NCBI RefSeq assembly: GCF_009910675.1
Contig: NZ_RSEJ01000001.1
Span: 62,001-126,000 of the forward strand
From: Photobacterium alginatilyticum
GTDB lineage: Bacteria; Pseudomonadota; Gammaproteobacteria; Enterobacterales; Vibrionaceae
Direction: 5' to 3'
DNA: 64,000 nucleotides
The notes under the pieces are model-generated. The model ran no database searches. It saw only the letters and a list, made by a program, of their open reading frames with translations, and was not told the origin of the DNA. Of this stretch, positions 18,165-27,861 are shown piece after piece. Every line of letters begins with the position of its first letter. The stretch's first letter is position 1. The position numbers were made by a program, and so were the translations under genes.

Positions 18165-18683
18165 TCACTGCTGCGGAAAGATGATTTTGCGGGTATCGAA
18201 GCCATTTTGCTCGGCAATCGAGAGGTAGTATTGCACCTTGTCTTGGCGCAGTGACTTGTCGCGGGAAAGAATCCAGAAATAATCTGTGTTATAGCTGCTA
18301 ACTAAAGCAGTGGAGTAGTCGGGTTCGAGGTGAAAGACAACGTAGCTGCCGTAAAAAGGGCCGAAAAAAGATACTTTGAGGTGGGCTGTATCGCTGGCGC
18401 CGACGAACTTGGCCTTACCTTCTGCTTCCTTCCATTCATTTTCTTCTTTGCTATAGCCCCGGTTGATTACTTTGACAGAGCCATCCTCATTAAGGCTGTA
18501 TGTTGCTGAAACTTGGGAAAGGCCCCGTTCAAAGCTGTGGTCTAGACGTGCTATTTCGTGCCAGGTGCCAAGATAACGATCTATGCTGAACGGTTTGACC
18601 GGCGTTATTTGCTCTGGCATACCAGTGCAGCCAGACAAGTAAAATAGAGCAACTGTCGTCAAAAAACGGGTAATTAAGTTCAT
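18165..18683 (-). CDS. blc: Outer-membrane lipocalin lipoprotein Blc
   Basis: A 172-residue bacterial lipocalin. A signal peptide ends in the lipobox LSGC (Cys19). YLGTWHEIARLDHSFERGL is the lipocalin G-x-W motif region, and SSYNTDYFWILSRDK is the second conserved block. Blc-type proteins bind fatty acids or lysophospholipids at the outer membrane and are linked to envelope stress. AAGGTAGAAG precedes the ATG. Confidence 0.92.
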   Translation of the reverse strand: MNLITRFLTTVALFYLSGCTGMPEQITPVKPFSIDRYLGTWHEIARLDHSFERGLSQVSATYSLNEDGSVKVINRGYSKEENEWKEAEGKAKFVGASDTAHLKVSFFGPFYGSYVVFHLEPDYSTALVSSYNTDYFWILSRDKSLRQDKVQYYLSIAEQNGFDTRKIIFPQQ

Positions 18684-18995
18684 CTTCTACCTTTTGTCGG
18701 GTGACTGTAAGAGTGATGTTTTAGGGTAACACTCGTAGTGTACGTAAGATCTTGACGGATAAGATCACTATTCCAGTCTGGAATGGTAGTGGAGAAGAAT
18801 ATGGTTGCTCAGCGAGTGGCAAGAGGTTCCCGATGCCATTTTATACATATTTTTGCCGATAGCATCAGATATACATCACAATCACTGTGCAAAATTTAAC
18901 CATCTAGATAAACACAGTTTCCCTCAGCGGAAACAGTGTTGAGGCTATTTTCTTGTATCATATGAGGAAATTATTGCGAGGGATTAGCTAGAACG
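18684..18995. other. Divergent intergenic region with a 15-bp palindrome
   Basis: ATTCCAG-T-CTGGAAT (18770-18784) is a perfect dyad, flanked by CACT and a near-matching AGTG. It may be an operator for blc, the 225-aa gene, or both. No small gene is seen. Confidence 0.45.
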
Positions 18996-19673
18996 ATGAT
19001 GAACTCAAATGTATATCAAAAGAAAGCATCAGATTTTCAGTTACTGAGTTTGCAAGGCCGCGACAAGGAGTGCCTGACTTCTTTGTTTAGCGAGCATAAA
19101 GCGAGTCAACAGCTGCAGGATGCAACGTGTTACCTGGTTTTCAATCAACAGAAGCCATTCTTTTATTCACTGAAAAAGCACCTTGTGAGCACAGGGTACT
19201 TTTCAGGTAGCGACAGTGAAGCGATGCTTCCGCATGCGGCGGCTGCAAGCGACAGCACGATTGCAGAAGTCGAAGTTGATTTTCCGCTTGCGCTGTATCG
19301 CTCCGCACTGCGCCACGATATTTTTAATATGCTGGTTTCGCTCAAGGAACAATGCGGCCATTACACGCTTAACCTTCGCTTGCCGCTGGATGAAATTGCG
19401 TCCGAGTATGAGCTTAATGATATCGCAAAGTTATGCATTGTTGCCGGTGCAGACAACCTTACCCTGTCACTGACGAGGAGCCTCGATAGTCAACAGGAAG
19501 CTCGAATCAATTTGCTTGCCAACCTTTTAAAGCGCTTCTTTGTTTCAGACTCCTGCGGCCTGATTTTTAGCGGGCTGACGACACTTCCTGTGATGCAGCG
19601 TATTTCATCCCTGGCTATTGAGATACTTGGTGAAGACTGGGTGGATAATGCATCCCTCAAGTTTGAGTGCTAA
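18996..19673 (+). CDS. Unrecognised 225-aa protein
   Basis: I do not recognise this family. The protein is soluble, with no signal peptide or membrane helix, and mixed alpha/beta composition. Notable segments are FPLALYRSALRHDIFNMLVS (about residues 96-115) and LNLRLPLDEIASEYEL. GCGAGGG lies upstream. It has its own terminator and no operon partners. Its place between serC and aroA, beside a MITE, suggests a lineage-specific insertion. Confidence 0.7.
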   Translation: MMNSNVYQKKASDFQLLSLQGRDKECLTSLFSEHKASQQLQDATCYLVFNQQKPFFYSLKKHLVSTGYFSGSDSEAMLPHAAAASDSTIAEVEVDFPLALYRSALRHDIFNMLVSLKEQCGHYTLNLRLPLDEIASEYELNDIAKLCIVAGADNLTLSLTRSLDSQQEARINLLANLLKRFFVSDSCGLIFSGLTTLPVMQRISSLAIEILGEDWVDNASLKFEC

Positions 19674-19687
19674 AACTCGACAAACAA

Positions 19688-19718
19688 AAATACCGGTGTC
19701 CACGACACCGGTTTTTAT
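19688..19718 (+). terminator. Terminator of the 225-aa gene
   Basis: ACCGGTGTC-CAC-GACACCGGT followed by a T run. The MITE begins a few bases later. Confidence 0.9.
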
Positions 19719-19723
19719 ATATG

Positions 19724-20007
19724 TATACCCAAACTACCTCAAGATGCTCGTTTCAGCGAGAATTACTTGGCTTGTAGGCTAGGCACCGATTAGAAAATCT
19801 AGTGGCTCTAAATTAATAATCGGTAACAACGCATAGAAGCCCCTATCTACTTAACAGAACTGGAACTCGCCCTTTGGGAGTGAGCCAGCGACCCCATTTC
19901 TGTGTCAAATAACGTTGAAAGGGAATAGCCATTCCTACCGTCATTTTCCTTGAACTGAGCTCGCTGGACTCACTCTGAATTCTGCATCTTGAGGTAGTTT
20001 GGGTATA
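19724..20007. mobile_element. 284-bp MITE-like element with 24-bp perfect terminal inverted repeats
   Basis: The left end 19724-19747 (TATACCCAAACTACCTCAAG then ATGC) and the right end 19984-20007 are exact reverse complements. The ends are TA...TA, which fits TA target duplication as in IS630/Tc1-mariner elements. There is no transposase frame inside. The interior has a hairpin pair, CCGATTA (19786-19792) and TAATCGG (19817-19823). It ends 8 bp before the stop of the Nudix gene. Partial copies are at 4281-4324 and 47766-47782. Confidence 0.8.
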
Positions 20008-20015
20008 GATTGGTA

Positions 20016-20441
20016 TTACTCAAGGCAAAAGCGTTTTTCCAGGTAGCAGCGAATAGCCTGCTCGCTGGCATCAAACTGCGGCAGGGGAAGGTGAGTAGGA
20101 TCGACCCATTGCCACCCCTCGCACTTATCAGGCTCGCGTAGCTCCAGCTGTCCGCCAAATTCGGTGGCCAGCACAGTCACACTGATATAGTGCTTGCCGG
20201 ACTCATGGTAGGTTTGCAGGTTGTTGGTGACGGCAATGACTTTTGGGTTCTTAATCAGCAGCCCGGTTTCCTCTTCTATCTCGCGCGCAGCACACTGGGT
20301 AAAGGTCTCTCCTATGTCCATGTGGCCACCGGGGATCGAATAGTAGGGCGCGTGGCTATTCTTCCTTTTGCCAATCAAGACATTTCCCTGGTCGTTAACA
20401 ATGATCACACCGACCCCGACTTTGGGTGTTTCTGCTGCCAC
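20016..20441 (-). CDS. Nudix hydrolase, NUDT15-like
   Basis: A 141-residue Nudix protein. The Nudix box runs from GGHMDIGETF to REIEEETGLL (about residues 38-61) and contains all the metal-binding glutamates. The upstream VGVIIVNDQGNVLIGKRKNS resembles NUDT15/MTH2, which hydrolyse nucleotide triphosphates. The substrate is not certain. The start is GTG, six bases after AAGGAG; an ATG two bases upstream is in another frame. The MITE abuts its 3' end. Confidence 0.85.
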   Translation of the reverse strand: MAAETPKVGVGVIIVNDQGNVLIGKRKNSHAPYYSIPGGHMDIGETFTQCAAREIEEETGLLIKNPKVIAVTNNLQTYHESGKHYISVTVLATEFGGQLELREPDKCEGWQWVDPTHLPLPQFDASEQAIRCYLEKRFCLE

Positions 20442-20607
20442 ATTTTACTCCTTGTTATGAAAAATCTCTCTGGATGCCTGCGAATTCACGGCTGACTCAT
20501 CTTACCATTTTCTGTGATATCGATTGGGTTTAATCAGTACTAGCTAACTGAGACATTATTCGCTAATCTGCTGGAACGCCCAAAAAACAGGATTGAATAG
20601 ATAACAG

Positions 20608-21888
20608 ATGGAAAGTTTAACGTTACAGCCGATAAATCAGATCAATGGCGAAGTAAATCTACCGGGGTCGAAGAGTGTTTCAAACCGTGCCCTTCTATTG
20701 GCGGCGTTAGCTCAAGGTACCACGCGACTTACCAACCTGCTCGACAGCGACGACATCCGTCACATGCTAAATGCCCTCAAGCAGCTGGGTGTGAGCTATC
20801 AGTTGTCCGATGACAAAACAGTCTGCGAGGTCACCGGGTTGGGGCGGGCGTTCAAACCCGAGCAGGCGCTTGAACTCTTCCTGGGTAATGCCGGGACCGC
20901 GATGCGTCCGTTAGCCGCGGCATTATGTCTCGGTGAGGGAGAGTTCGTTCTGACCGGTGAACCTCGCATGAAGGAGCGTCCGATCGGCCACTTGGTAGAG
21001 GCGCTTCGTACTGCCGGTGCTGAGATTACCTACCTGGAAAATGACAACTATCCACCGCTTAAAATCAAGGGAACGGGCCTTCAGGGGGGAGAAGTCGAAA
21101 TCGATGGCTCTATCTCCAGCCAGTTTCTGACCGCATTTTTGATGTCGGCACCCATGGCCAAGGCCGATACCTTAATCCGAATTAAAGGCGAGCTGGTTTC
21201 CAAGCCCTACATTGATATCACTCTGCATATCATGGCCCAGTTCGGGGTGACGGTAGAGAACCGTGACTACCAGGAGTTTGTTGTTCCGGCGGGTCAGATC
21301 TATCAGGCGCCGGGCGAGTTCCTGGTTGAAGGCGATGCATCGTCGGCCTCTTACTTCCTGGCAGCGGCTGCTATCAAGGGCGGACAAGTGAAAGTCACCG
21401 GTATTGGCAAGAAGAGTATCCAGGGGGATGTTCAGTTTGCTGATGCACTGGCAGCGATGGGTGCTGAGATTGAGTGGGGCGACGATTATGTCATTGCCCG
21501 CCGTGGCGAACTAAAGGCTGTCGATATGGACTTCAACCATATCCCGGATGCGGCAATGACCATTGCGACGGCAGCGTTGTTTGCTGACGGGGTGACGTCG
21601 ATCCGCAATGTCTATAACTGGCGGGTCAAGGAAACCGATCGCCTTGCTGCAATGGCTACCGAGCTGCGCAAGGTCGGTGCCGAGGTCGAGGAGGGCAGTG
21701 ACTACATTATCATTACCCCGCCGGCGCAGCTTAAGCATGCGGCGATTGATACCTATGATGATCACCGGATGGCGATGTGTTTCTCGCTGGTGGCACTGAG
21801 CGATACTCCGGTGACCATTAATGATCCCAAGTGTACCTCGAAGACCTTCCCGGACTATTTTGACAAGCTGGCCGAGCTAAGTTGCTAA
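20608..21888 (+). CDS. aroA: EPSP synthase AroA
   Basis: A 426-residue 5-enolpyruvylshikimate-3-phosphate synthase, the sixth step of the shikimate pathway. [20 protein letters not shown] and [13 protein letters not shown] are the two signature regions; the latter keeps the Gly and Pro that mark class I, glyphosate-sensitive enzymes. [14 protein letters not shown] is near the end. It is followed by a terminator and then cmk on the same strand. Confidence 0.96.
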   Translation: MESLTLQPINQINGEVNLPGSKSVSNRALLLAALAQGTTRLTNLLDSDDIRHMLNALKQLGVSYQLSDDKTVCEVTGLGRAFKPEQALELFLGNAGTAMRPLAAALCLGEGEFVLTGEPRMKERPIGHLVEALRTAGAEITYLENDNYPPLKIKGTGLQGGEVEIDGSISSQFLTAFLMSAPMAKADTLIRIKGELVSKPYIDITLHIMAQFGVTVENRDYQEFVVPAGQIYQAPGEFLVEGDASSASYFLAAAAIKGGQVKVTGIGKKSIQGDVQFADALAAMGAEIEWGDDYVIARRGELKAVDMDFNHIPDAAMTIATAALFADGVTSIRNVYNWRVKETDRLAAMATELRKVGAEVEEGSDYIIITPPAQLKHAAIDTYDDHRMAMCFSLVALSDTPVTINDPKCTSKTFPDYFDKLAELSC

Positions 21889-21922
21889 ACTGACAAACCG
21901 CTAAGTCATTCTGTTATTAGAG

Positions 21923-21946
21923 AAACCCGCCACCTGGCGGGTTTTT
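21923..21946 (+). terminator. aroA terminator
   Basis: ACCCGCC and GGCGGGT form the stem, followed by T5. Confidence 0.9.
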
Positions 21947-22060
21947 GTCTTCTGTGTGCCAGCAACAATGCCAGATAACGAACATTCGGTGGTTTCAGCA
22001 ATTCGATTTGATAGTACTCACGATTTTTTTCCCGTATAATACGCCCCCGTTTGTGAGCTG

Positions 22061-22108
22061 TAATACCAAACCTATTGGCCAGTGCCATGGGCTAAATGTT
22101 TGGTATTA
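22061..22108. repeat. 48-bp inverted repeat before cmk
   Basis: TAATACCAAAC (22061-22071) and GTTTGGTATTA (22098-22108) are perfect 11-bp arms. The inside holds GGCC and GGGC half-arms. It lies 34 bp before the cmk start and could be a leader hairpin, an operator or a small repeat element. Confidence 0.6.
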
Positions 22109-22142
22109 AAGCTCGATATTTGAACGAATTCGGAGAAAACCT

Positions 22143-22826
22143 ATGTCTACTCATGCTCCAGTGATCACTGTTGATGGGCCAAGCGGCGCCGGCAAGGGGA
22201 CGCTATGTATGCTATTGGCAGATAAACTGGGCTGGAAACTGCTTGATTCCGGAGCGATCTACCGCGTACTGGCACTGGCAGCTATTCACCATGGTGTTGA
22301 TCTTGAATCTGAAGATGCGCTGGTTCCGCTAGCGGCACACCTTGATGTTCAGTTCAAGGCCGAAGGCGAGTTGGTCAAGGTTATTCTTGAAGGCGAGGAT
22401 GTGTCCGGCGAGCTTCGTCGAGAAGAAACGGGCATGGCCGCATCAAAAGTGGCCGCATTGCCACGCGTGCGCGAAGCACTGCTGCGTCGTCAGCGTGCAT
22501 TTAGCGAGGCACCAGGACTGGTTGCCGACGGTCGTGACATGGGGACCGTGGTCTTCCCGGGCGCAGAAGTGAAAATCTTCCTTGATGCCAGTGCGGAAGA
22601 GCGTGCAAATCGCCGCATGAACCAGTTGCAACAGAAAGGCTTAGATGTTAACTTTGACAGTCTTTTAAGCGAAATTCAGGAACGCGACGATCGCGACCGC
22701 AACCGTGCGGTGGCTCCGTTGCGTCCCGCTGCCGATGCTTTGGTGCTAGACTCTACTGAGATGTCAATAGAGCAAGTTACTGCCCAGGCATTGGCTTATG
22801 TTGAAAAAAAATTATCTGCTGAGTGA
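22143..22826 (+). CDS. cmk: Cytidylate kinase Cmk
   Basis: A 227-residue kinase that phosphorylates CMP and dCMP. The P-loop is [12 protein letters not shown] (residues 11-22). [10 protein letters not shown] and [13 protein letters not shown] bind the nucleotides, and [13 protein letters not shown] forms the lid. CGGAGAAAACCT precedes the ATG. It stands before rpsA, the conserved cmk-rpsA-ihfB order. Confidence 0.96.
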   Translation: MSTHAPVITVDGPSGAGKGTLCMLLADKLGWKLLDSGAIYRVLALAAIHHGVDLESEDALVPLAAHLDVQFKAEGELVKVILEGEDVSGELRREETGMAASKVAALPRVREALLRRQRAFSEAPGLVADGRDMGTVVFPGAEVKIFLDASAEERANRRMNQLQQKGLDVNFDSLLSEIQERDDRDRNRAVAPLRPAADALVLDSTEMSIEQVTAQALAYVEKKLSAE

Positions 22827-22925
22827 TCAGCATGATGGCGTCGGTGTCACGGATGAATACTGACATTACTACCAACCCCATGCGGTAGGATACCCATGGT
22901 TGTTAATCATATTGAAGATTAAATA

Positions 22926-24596
22926 ATGACTGAATCTTTTGCTTTACTCTTTGAAGAGTCTCTAAACGAAATCGAAACTCGCCCAGGTGCGATCGTTAAA
23001 GGTACTGTAGTAGCTATCGAGAACGGTTACGTTCTTGTAGACGCTGGCCTTAAGTCTGAGTCTTCTATCCCTGCTGACGAATTCAAAAACGCTGCCGGCG
23101 AAATTGAAATCGAAATCGGTGCAGAAGTAGACGTAGCACTTGACGCAATCGAAGACGGTTTCGGTGAGACTAAACTTTCTCGTGAAAAAGCTAAGCGTCA
23201 TGAAGCTTGGATCCAGCTTGAAAAAGCTTACGAAGATGCTGAAACAGTTGTTGGTATCATCAACGGTAAAGTTAAGGGTGGCTTCACAGTTGAACTTAAC
23301 GGTATCCGTGCGTTCCTACCTGGTTCACTAGTTGACGTACGTCCAGTTCGTGACACTGCTCACCTAGAAAACAAAGAGCTAGAGTTCAAAGTAATCAAGC
23401 TTGACCAGAAGCGCAACAACGTTGTTGTTTCTCGCCGCGCAGTTATCGAATCTGAAAACAGCGTTGAGCGTGACGAGCTACTTGCTTCTCTACAAGAAGG
23501 CATGGAAGTTAAAGGTATCGTTAAGAACCTTACTGACTACGGTGCATTCGTTGATCTTGGCGGTGTTGACGGTCTTCTACACATCACTGATATGGCTTGG
23601 AAACGCGTTAAGCACCCAAGCGAAATCGTTAATGTTGGCGACGAAATCAACGTTAAAGTTCTTAAGTTCGACCGTGAGCGTACTCGCGTATCACTAGGTC
23701 TTAAGCAGCTAGGCGAAGATCCATGGGTAGCAATCGCTAAGCGTTACCCAGAAGGTACTAAGCTTTCTGGTCGCGTAACTAACCTAACTGACTACGGCTG
23801 CTTCGTTGAAATCGAAGAAGGCGTTGAAGGTCTTGTACACGTTTCTGAGATGGATTGGACTAACAAGAACATCCACCCATCTAAAGTTGTTAACGTGGGC
23901 GACGAAGTTGAAGTTATGGTTCTTGATATCGACGAAGAGCGTCGTCGTATCAGCCTAGGTCTTAAGCAGTGTAAAGCTAACCCATGGCAGTCATTTGCAG
24001 AAATGCAAGCTAAGGGCGATCGCGTAACTGGTAAGATCAAGTCTATCACTGACTTCGGTATCTTCATCGGTCTAGAAGGCGGCATCGACGGTCTAGTTCA
24101 CCTATCTGACATTTCTTGGAATGTTTCAGGTGAAGAAGCAGTTCGTGACTTCAAGAAAGGCGACGAAATTTCTGCAGTAGTTCTAGCAGTAGACGCAGAG
24201 CGTGAGCGTATCTCTCTTGGCGTTAAGCAGATCGAAGAAGACCCATTCAACGGTTTCGTTGCAGTTAACAAGAAAGGTGCTCTAGTTACTGGTACTGTTA
24301 CTGCTGTTGACGCGAAAGGCGCAACTGTCGAGCTAGCTGAAGGTGTTGAAGGTTACCTACGTGCTTCTGAAGCATCTGTTGACCGTGTTGAAGACGCAAC
24401 TCTAGTTCTTTCTGTTGGCGATTCTGTTGAAGCTAAGTTCACAGGCGTTGACCGTAAGAACCGCGTAATCAACCTATCTGTTCGTGCTAAAGACGTTGCT
24501 GAAGAGCAAGAAGCAATGGCTAACCTGAACAAGCAAGAAGATGCTTCTTTCGGTAACGCTATGGCTGACGCTTTCAAAGCGGCTAAAGGCGAATAA
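22926..24596 (+). CDS. rpsA: 30S ribosomal protein S1
   Basis: A 556-residue protein with six S1/OB-fold domains. The repeated pattern [18 protein letters not shown] and TDFGIFIGL marks domains 3-5. It binds mRNA and helps it onto the 30S subunit. Codon use is strongly biased (GTT, GGT, CTA/CTT, GAA), unlike its neighbours, as expected for a very highly expressed gene. The 99-bp leader is where S1 is known to repress its own translation in E. coli. Confidence 0.97.
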   Translation: MTESFALLFEESLNEIETRPGAIVKGTVVAIENGYVLVDAGLKSESSIPADEFKNAAGEIEIEIGAEVDVALDAIEDGFGETKLSREKAKRHEAWIQLEKAYEDAETVVGIINGKVKGGFTVELNGIRAFLPGSLVDVRPVRDTAHLENKELEFKVIKLDQKRNNVVVSRRAVIESENSVERDELLASLQEGMEVKGIVKNLTDYGAFVDLGGVDGLLHITDMAWKRVKHPSEIVNVGDEINVKVLKFDRERTRVSLGLKQLGEDPWVAIAKRYPEGTKLSGRVTNLTDYGCFVEIEEGVEGLVHVSEMDWTNKNIHPSKVVNVGDEVEVMVLDIDEERRRISLGLKQCKANPWQSFAEMQAKGDRVTGKIKSITDFGIFIGLEGGIDGLVHLSDISWNVSGEEAVRDFKKGDEISAVVLAVDAERERISLGVKQIEEDPFNGFVAVNKKGALVTGTVTAVDAKGATVELAEGVEGYLRASEASVDRVEDATLVLSVGDSVEAKFTGVDRKNRVINLSVRAKDVAEEQEAMANLNKQEDASFGNAMADAFKAAKGE

Positions 24597-24603
24597 TTGA
24601 GCT

Positions 24604-24626
24604 AAGGGGGATCACTTTTCCCCCTA
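24604..24626 (+). other. Hairpin between rpsA and ihfB
   Basis: AGGGGG and CCCCCT pair around a 9-nt loop with no T run. It may partly separate rpsA from ihfB. A likely ihfB -10, TATACT, lies just downstream near 24633. Confidence 0.5.
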
Positions 24627-24668
24627 AGCGGTTATACTATTGAGAAACATACTAAAAACGGGGTGTTT

Positions 24669-24962
24669 ATGACAAAGTCTGAATTAATTGAAAGACTGTG
24701 TAGTCAACAAACACATCTTTCTGCCAAACAGGTAGAAGATGCAATCAAGGAAATCCTTGAGCACATGGCGACCACTCTCTCAGAGGGCGATCGTATTGAA
24801 ATCCGTGGCTTTGGTAGCTTCTCATTGCATTACCGTGCTCCACGCGTCGGTCGTAACCCTAAGACAGGCGACAAGGTTGAGTTGGACGGCAAGTACGTTC
24901 CGCACTTCAAGCCTGGTAAGGAATTGCGCGATCGAGTTAACTCGGCAATTGCTGCTGGTTAA
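24669..24962 (+). CDS. ihfB: Integration host factor subunit beta
   Basis: A 97-residue DNA-bending protein that pairs with Ihf[31 protein letters not shown] (the DNA-binding arm with RNP) and [15 protein letters not shown] are diagnostic. The ATG at 24669 is chosen; GGGGTG lies four bases before it. A candidate IHF site lies before pspA in this window. Confidence 0.96.
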   Translation: MTKSELIERLCSQQTHLSAKQVEDAIKEILEHMATTLSEGDRIEIRGFGSFSLHYRAPRVGRNPKTGDKVELDGKYVPHFKPGKELRDRVNSAIAAG

Positions 24963-24975
24963 GCGTGATTAGAAC

Positions 24976-25010
24976 AAAAAAACGGCATGCTGATAGTATG
25001 CCGTTTTTTT
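24976..25010 (+). terminator. ihfB terminator
   Basis: AAAAAAACGGCAT and ATGCCGTTTTTTT with a 9-nt loop; it can work in both directions. Confidence 0.92.
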
Positions 25011-25092
25011 ATGTCTATTGATCATGGTCTGATGTGTCAAAATCTTGCATAATCAACCCATCAAACTTTTGATCAAGTGAGAAGGATTTACG

Positions 25093-25377
25093 ATGAAGAT
25101 AATTAGCTTTCTGATTTTAGCTGTTTGCTTTTTGCTCACGCTGGCTCTTGGTGCCCAGAACCAGCAGCTGGTAAATTTCGATTTTCTTGTAGCTCAGGGT
25201 GAGTTCCAGCTATCTACTTTGCTTGGTATTGCATTCGGTTCCGGTTTTGCGATCGGTTGGTTGATTTGTGGCCTGCTGTATCTGAAAACCCGTTTCTCAA
25301 GAAACCGCCTAAGCAAAAAGGTAGCCAAACAACAGCAAGAGCTGAACCAGCTACGTGCTGAGCCTGTTAAGGAATAA
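25093..25377 (+). CDS. lapA: Lipopolysaccharide assembly protein LapA
   Basis: A 94-residue inner-membrane protein with two helices (about residues 3-21 and 42-64) and a C-terminal coiled coil. LALGAQNQQLVNFDFLVAQG is typical. LapA works with LapB in controlling LpxC turnover and LPS assembly. AGAAGGA is the RBS. lapB follows 6 bp later. Confidence 0.92.
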   Translation: MKIISFLILAVCFLLTLALGAQNQQLVNFDFLVAQGEFQLSTLLGIAFGSGFAIGWLICGLLYLKTRFSRNRLSKKVAKQQQELNQLRAEPVKE

Positions 25378-25383
25378 TCGTTA

Positions 25384-26553
25384 ATGCTAGAGCTGTTGTT
25401 CCTGTTACTCCCGATTGCCGCTGCCTATGGCTGGTATATGGGTAACAGGAGCGCTAGTAACAAACAACAGGAGCAGTCTCACCACATGTCGCGCCAGTAT
25501 GTGACTGGCTTGAACCTGCTGCTATCTGATCAGTCAGATAAAGCGGTTGATGTGTTTATAGAGCTGCTCCAGGTTGATAGCGAAACCATTGATACTCACC
25601 TTGCTCTGGGAAACCTTTTCCGCAGCCGGGGCGAGGTTGATCGCGCCATTCGTATTCACCAGAATTTAATTGCCCGCCCCAACCTAACCATAGATCAGCG
25701 AAATCTGGCGCTGCAGCAACTGGCAAAAGATTATATGGCTGCCGGCTTTTTTGATCGTGCCGAAAAAATCTTCGAACAATTATTGGATGAACCCGATCAC
25801 CGTAAAGGGGCGCTGCAGCAGTTACTGACAATTTACCAGCAGACCCGCGAATGGGAAAAAGCCATCGAGGTGGCCTCTCAGTTGGTGAAAATGGGCAAAA
25901 CCAAGCTAAAGCATGACATCGCCCATTACTGGTGCGAGATGGCTATGCTCGAAATGAGCGCCCTGAACTCGGATAAAGCCAAACAGTTTCTGAAAAAAGC
26001 ATTGTCAGCGGATAAAACCTGTGTCCGAGCATCGATAATGATGGCGAAAATTCTGATCAGTGCCGAAGACTATAAGACGGCCGCCAAACAGCTGGAGCGG
26101 GTGGTCGAGCAGGATATCGATTATGTCAGCGAAACGCTGCCAATGCTGCTGCAGTGCTACGAAGCCACCAACAATGAGACGGGCTGGCTGAAATACTTGC
26201 GTCAGTGTGTCGAGCAGAAGGCCGGGGCGACGGCTGAGCTAATGCTGGCCGATGAGATCTCCAAGCATGAAGGCTCTGTGATGGCCCAGACATTCATGAC
26301 TCGCCAGCTCACCAAGAACCCGACAATGAAAGGTTTCTATCAATTGATGGATTATCACCTGGATGAGGCGGAAGAAGGCCGGGCAAAAGACAGCCTGACG
26401 ACCCTGCGATCGCTTGTTGGTGAGCAACTGAAGATTAAGCCGCATTTCCGTTGTCGCAAATGCGGATTCGCGACCCATTCTCTGTATTGGCAGTGCCCGT
26501 CATGTAAAAGCTGGGGAGCTGTCAAACCGATCCGCGGCCTTGATGGCGAATAA
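25384..26553 (+). CDS. lapB: Lipopolysaccharide assembly protein LapB
   Basis: A 389-residue protein with one N-terminal membrane anchor, a TPR solenoid over most of its length, and a C-terminal rubredoxin-type zinc site, CRKCGF and CPSCKSWG. In E. coli LapB directs FtsH to degrade LpxC and so balances LPS and phospholipid. It forms an operon with lapA and ends in a terminator. Confidence 0.94.
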   Translation: MLELLFLLLPIAAAYGWYMGNRSASNKQQEQSHHMSRQYVTGLNLLLSDQSDKAVDVFIELLQVDSETIDTHLALGNLFRSRGEVDRAIRIHQNLIARPNLTIDQRNLALQQLAKDYMAAGFFDRAEKIFEQLLDEPDHRKGALQQLLTIYQQTREWEKAIEVASQLVKMGKTKLKHDIAHYWCEMAMLEMSALNSDKAKQFLKKALSADKTCVRASIMMAKILISAEDYKTAAKQLERVVEQDIDYVSETLPMLLQCYEATNNETGWLKYLRQCVEQKAGATAELMLADEISKHEGSVMAQTFMTRQLTKNPTMKGFYQLMDYHLDEAEEGRAKDSLTTLRSLVGEQLKIKPHFRCRKCGFATHSLYWQCPSCKSWGAVKPIRGLDGE

Positions 26554-26558
26554 TGTTG

Positions 26559-26590
26559 AAAAGCCCGTTCTGGTGAATGGGCTTTTTTTT
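26559..26590 (+). terminator. lapAB terminator
   Basis: AAAAGCCC and GGGCTTTT form the stem, followed by further Ts. It also faces the end of the AEC transporter gene. Confidence 0.9.
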
Positions 26591-26620
26591 GGCTTCAACC
26601 TTATCAGGGGCACAACCTGA

Positions 26621-27502
26621 TCATAGCGCCAGCGCACCCCACAATAAGACTGGCAGGGTGACCACGGCAAAGAAGTTGCCAAACAGCACCATCGATGCCA
26701 CGTTGTTCGGCTCGACGTCAAACCGCTCGGCAAAAAGGTAGTTCATGACGGCCGGCGGCAACATGGTGAACAGCACCATCATTTGCAACTGTTGGTGGGG
26801 AAGCGGGATGAAGAGGTAAATCACGGCAAAGGCGATGGCGCCCGTGCCAAGACTGAACAGAGTCGTCATCAGGCCGGTACGCAATCCAGCCAGGCGTAGG
26901 TTGACCATCTGTGCGCCCAGGGACAGCAGCATCACCGGGATCGACGCCTGGCCCAGAAGGTGGGTTGCCTCGTAAACAGGCCGCCAGACCGGAATCTCCA
27001 GCAGGTTACAGGCAAGAGCAGCCAGTGTGGCCAGTAACAGAGGGGTTTTCAATAGCTGCTGTATCGACAGGGTGCCCTTATTGCTGAGCAGGGCCATCCC
27101 GACGGTGATATGCAAGGTGGTCGAGACCACAAACAGCAAGACAGCAGATCCGATGGCGGTATCACCAAAGGTATAGCTAAAGAGTGGGATCGCGAGGTTG
27201 CCACTGTTGCGAAACATCTGTGGCGGCCCCCAGGCCTTGAAGGTGATTTTCCTGAACCGGCACAGGGCGAACATCAGCAGCCCGGGGAGCAAGACGGCAC
27301 AGGTTGCGGCAGCGAGCAGGGTAACCTGAGTTGTATCAGGCTTCATGGTTACCAGTGATGAGAAGATCAGAGCCGGGACAAACACGTCCATGTTGATGCG
27401 ATTGATTGGTTTGAAGTCAGGCTTGAGATGTCGGCTTATCACGTAGCCGATAAGCACAATCGCAAAGACGGGGAATAATATACCGATGACTTTCTCAAAC
27501 AC
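26621..27502 (-). CDS. AEC-family transporter (auxin efflux carrier-like)
   Basis: A 293-residue membrane protein with about ten helices. VFAIVLIGYVISR at the start and FRNSGNLAIPLFSYTFG in the middle are typical of the AEC family, and LPPAVMNYLFAERF is the conserved C-terminal region. Bacterial members move dicarboxylates such as malate or malonate, but this one's substrate cannot be inferred. It is monocistronic. Confidence 0.87.
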   Translation of the reverse strand: MFEKVIGILFPVFAIVLIGYVISRHLKPDFKPINRINMDVFVPALIFSSLVTMKPDTTQVTLLAAATCAVLLPGLLMFALCRFRKITFKAWGPPQMFRNSGNLAIPLFSYTFGDTAIGSAVLLFVVSTTLHITVGMALLSNKGTLSIQQLLKTPLLLATLAALACNLLEIPVWRPVYEATHLLGQASIPVMLLSLGAQMVNLRLAGLRTGLMTTLFSLGTGAIAFAVIYLFIPLPHQQLQMMVLFTMLPPAVMNYLFAERFDVEPNNVASMVLFGNFFAVVTLPVLLWGALAL

Positions 27503-27861
27503 ACTCGCATCCTTGCAACGTTTCAGTGGATAGGGGGTGACTTGTGATGAAAACGGGCCTCACCCTTTATCGTACCAATCGTCAGGTCAATATACCCTAA
27601 TCACAGCAAAATGCAGAGTGTTGAGAAAGCGGTGAGGCTGGCTTGACAGGTAAGCCGTTAAGTCCTTGCGGATATCACTTGCTCAAGCCTCCGATATGTT
27701 TGCTGCCGGGGTAAAACGATTGGCTGGCAAAGAAGAGTGGTACTTTTAGTGGCTTCGGATCAATATTCAATTAATGCTCGAAAAAAAATGATTTTACTGT
27801 ACAATCCTGACCGCCCTCAGCGCGCTGGGGAGGATTGAACAATAACTAAGCAGGAGATGCC
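27503..27861. other. Divergent region between the AEC transporter gene and pyrF
   Basis: A likely pyrF -10, TACAAT, lies at 27800-27805. CCCTCAGC and GCTGGGG form a hairpin around 27814-27830, just before the pyrF RBS. Nothing else is recognised. Confidence 0.4.

Noticed and set aside
27600..27860. Riboswitch or attenuator in the pyrF leader
   Set aside because: A small hairpin is present, but no known aptamer pattern, leader peptide or terminator-antiterminator pair was found.
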